Assembly: GCF_001584325.1 (NCBI RefSeq)
Contig: NZ_LSAZ01000013.1
Coordinates: forward strand, 62,001 to 126,000
Direction of reading: 5' to 3'
Length of the DNA stretch: 64,000 nucleotides
Origin: Bacillus nakamurai
GTDB lineage: Bacteria > Bacillota > Bacilli > Bacillales > Bacillaceae
Part shown: one piece after another, positions 63,219 through 64,000 of the stretch
How positions within the stretch are numbered: position 1 is the stretch's first letter
Layout: every line of letters begins with the position of its first letter
Notes under the pieces: generated by a model
The model's input: the letters and a program-made list of their open reading frames with translations, nothing else
What the model was told of the DNA's origin: nothing
The model's database searches: none
Made by a program: the position numbers and the translations under genes

Positions 63219-64000
63219 CCGCGCACTGGCATATACGGTAAGCCTTTTGTTTTTAGCGATCTGTATGCTGCTCGGCATCTCGATCGGGAGCCTGCATATT
63301 CCTGTATCCGATGTCGTTATGATCGGAATCGGCCGGACGTCTTCGGTTGATCCTATGTACACAAATATTATGATGAATATCCGTTTGCCGAGAGTCGTCC
63401 TGGCAGCTCTTGTCGGAGCAGCGCTTTCGATCGCGGGGGCGGCCTTTCAGGGGCTTTTGAAAAATCCGCTCGCTGATTCGTATACGCTCGGCGTTTCCTC
63501 AGGGGCCTCCGCGGGAGCTGTCCTGACCTTGTTTTTCGGTATTCAGCTGCCTTTCTTCGGACGATTTACACTGCCGGTTATCAGTGTCGCCGCAGCTCTT
63601 GCGGTCATGGCGGCGGTGCTGTTTTTCAGCCGGCTCGTCCATGCGTCCATGTCTGTTTCGACGCTCATTTTGACCGGCATTATCATGAATTCATTTTTAG
63701 GCGCCCTCATTTCTCTTGTGATCGCCTTAACGGGAAATGATCTGCTGCCGATCGTCCGCTGGCTGTTAGGGAGCGTGTCGATGAGGGGCTGGGGCTATGT
63801 CGCGCTGTTTCTGCCTTTTTTTCTGGCCGGGACGGCGCTTTTGCTCATCAACGGGAGAGAATTGAACGTCATGACCTATGGAGAGGAAAAGGCGAGGCTT
63901 TTGGGCGTCAGTGTCCAGAGGAGAAAATTTCTCATGATCATTGCCGGGTCTCTGCTGACGGGAGGAGCTGTGGCCGTATCTGGAACCATCGGTTTTGTCG
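63181..64000 (+). CDS. yvrB: YvrB, FecCD-type ABC permease (5' part only)
   Basis: The frame starts at TTG 63181 inside the end of yvrC and is open to the window end (about 273 codons). FecCD blocks are clear: RLPRVVLAALVGAALSIAGAAFQGLLKNPLA (about residues 64-94; R, L, P, G, G conserved), LGVSSGASAGAVL, and the start of a GGAVAVSGTIGFV coupling-loop region. It pairs with YvrC and, beyond the window, presumably the ATPase YvrA, as a BtuCD-like importer. The exact start is uncertain. Confidence 0.85.
   Translation, partial: MQKAFILTRLKNNRALAYTVSLLFLAICMLLGISIGSLHIPVSDVVMIGIGRTSSVDPMYTNIMMNIRLPRVVLAALVGAALSIAGAAFQGLLKNPLADSYTLGVSSGASAGAVLTLFFGIQLPFFGRFTLPVISVAAALAVMAAVLFFSRLVHASMSVSTLILTGIIMNSFLGALISLVIALTGNDLLPIVRWLLGSVSMRGWGYVALFLPFFLAGTALLLINGRELNVMTYGEEKARLLGVSVQRRKFLMIIAGSLLTGGAVAVSGTIGFV

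Overview
The window reads as chromosomal DNA of the Bacillus subtilis group, most likely B. velezensis or B. amyloliquefaciens. Gene order follows B. subtilis 168 from opuB to yvrB, in the opposite orientation to the usual 168 map. Many proteins match remembered B. subtilis proteins in length and motif. Species placement is inferred, because no database search was possible.

1-14.5 kb: the end of the opuB choline transporter; a lantibiotic immunity and two-component module of subtilin type (FEG plus RK) behind a TTGAT-N6-TTGAT box but with no lantibiotic biosynthesis genes; the chemoreceptor yvaQ; the small regulators yvaP, rghRB, rghRA and yvzC; then secG, est, rnr, smpB and ssrA (tmRNA).

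14.5-23.1 kb: a variable region next to tmRNA. It holds ydeI, a broken barstar gene, a chitosanase (csn), about 1 kb of decayed DNA, an AT-rich gene for an exported coiled-coil protein ending in a barnase domain, and its barstar partner. A 46-47 bp imperfect inverted repeat with a 17 bp exact core lies on both sides of the csn-toxin-barstar block. The flanking core genes are damaged: yvaC has lost its 5' half and yvaA/iolU carries two frameshifts.

23.2-30.7 kb: metal and thiol functions. csoR, copZ and copA handle copper, cadA exports Zn/Cd/Co, and bdbDC forms disulfides. A secreted zinc protease gene follows, whose ribosome-bound start codon is out of frame.

30.8-50.6 kb: yvgT, helD, cysJI (sulfite reductase), a SRPBCC protein, nhaK, yvgO with a sigma-B-like promoter, yvgN, a response-regulator stump, molybdate uptake (modAB) with the divergent regulator yvgK, the LTA primase yvgJ, yvsG, a 46-residue hypothetical protein, the lysine permease yvsH under a lysine riboswitch, and a methyltransferase whose leader contains a terminator.

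50.6-64 kb: ferrichrome uptake (fhuD divergent from fhuBGC, with Fur boxes); the SigO acid-stress locus (oxdC-yvrL, yvrJ, sigO-rsoA), with rsoA frameshifted in an A9 run; the yvrHG two-component system; yvrE; yvrD; and the start of the yvrCBA transporter, which is cut by the window end.

The strongest candidates for something new are the exported barnase-fusion toxin with its past and present barstars, and the orphan subtilin-type immunity and sensing module.
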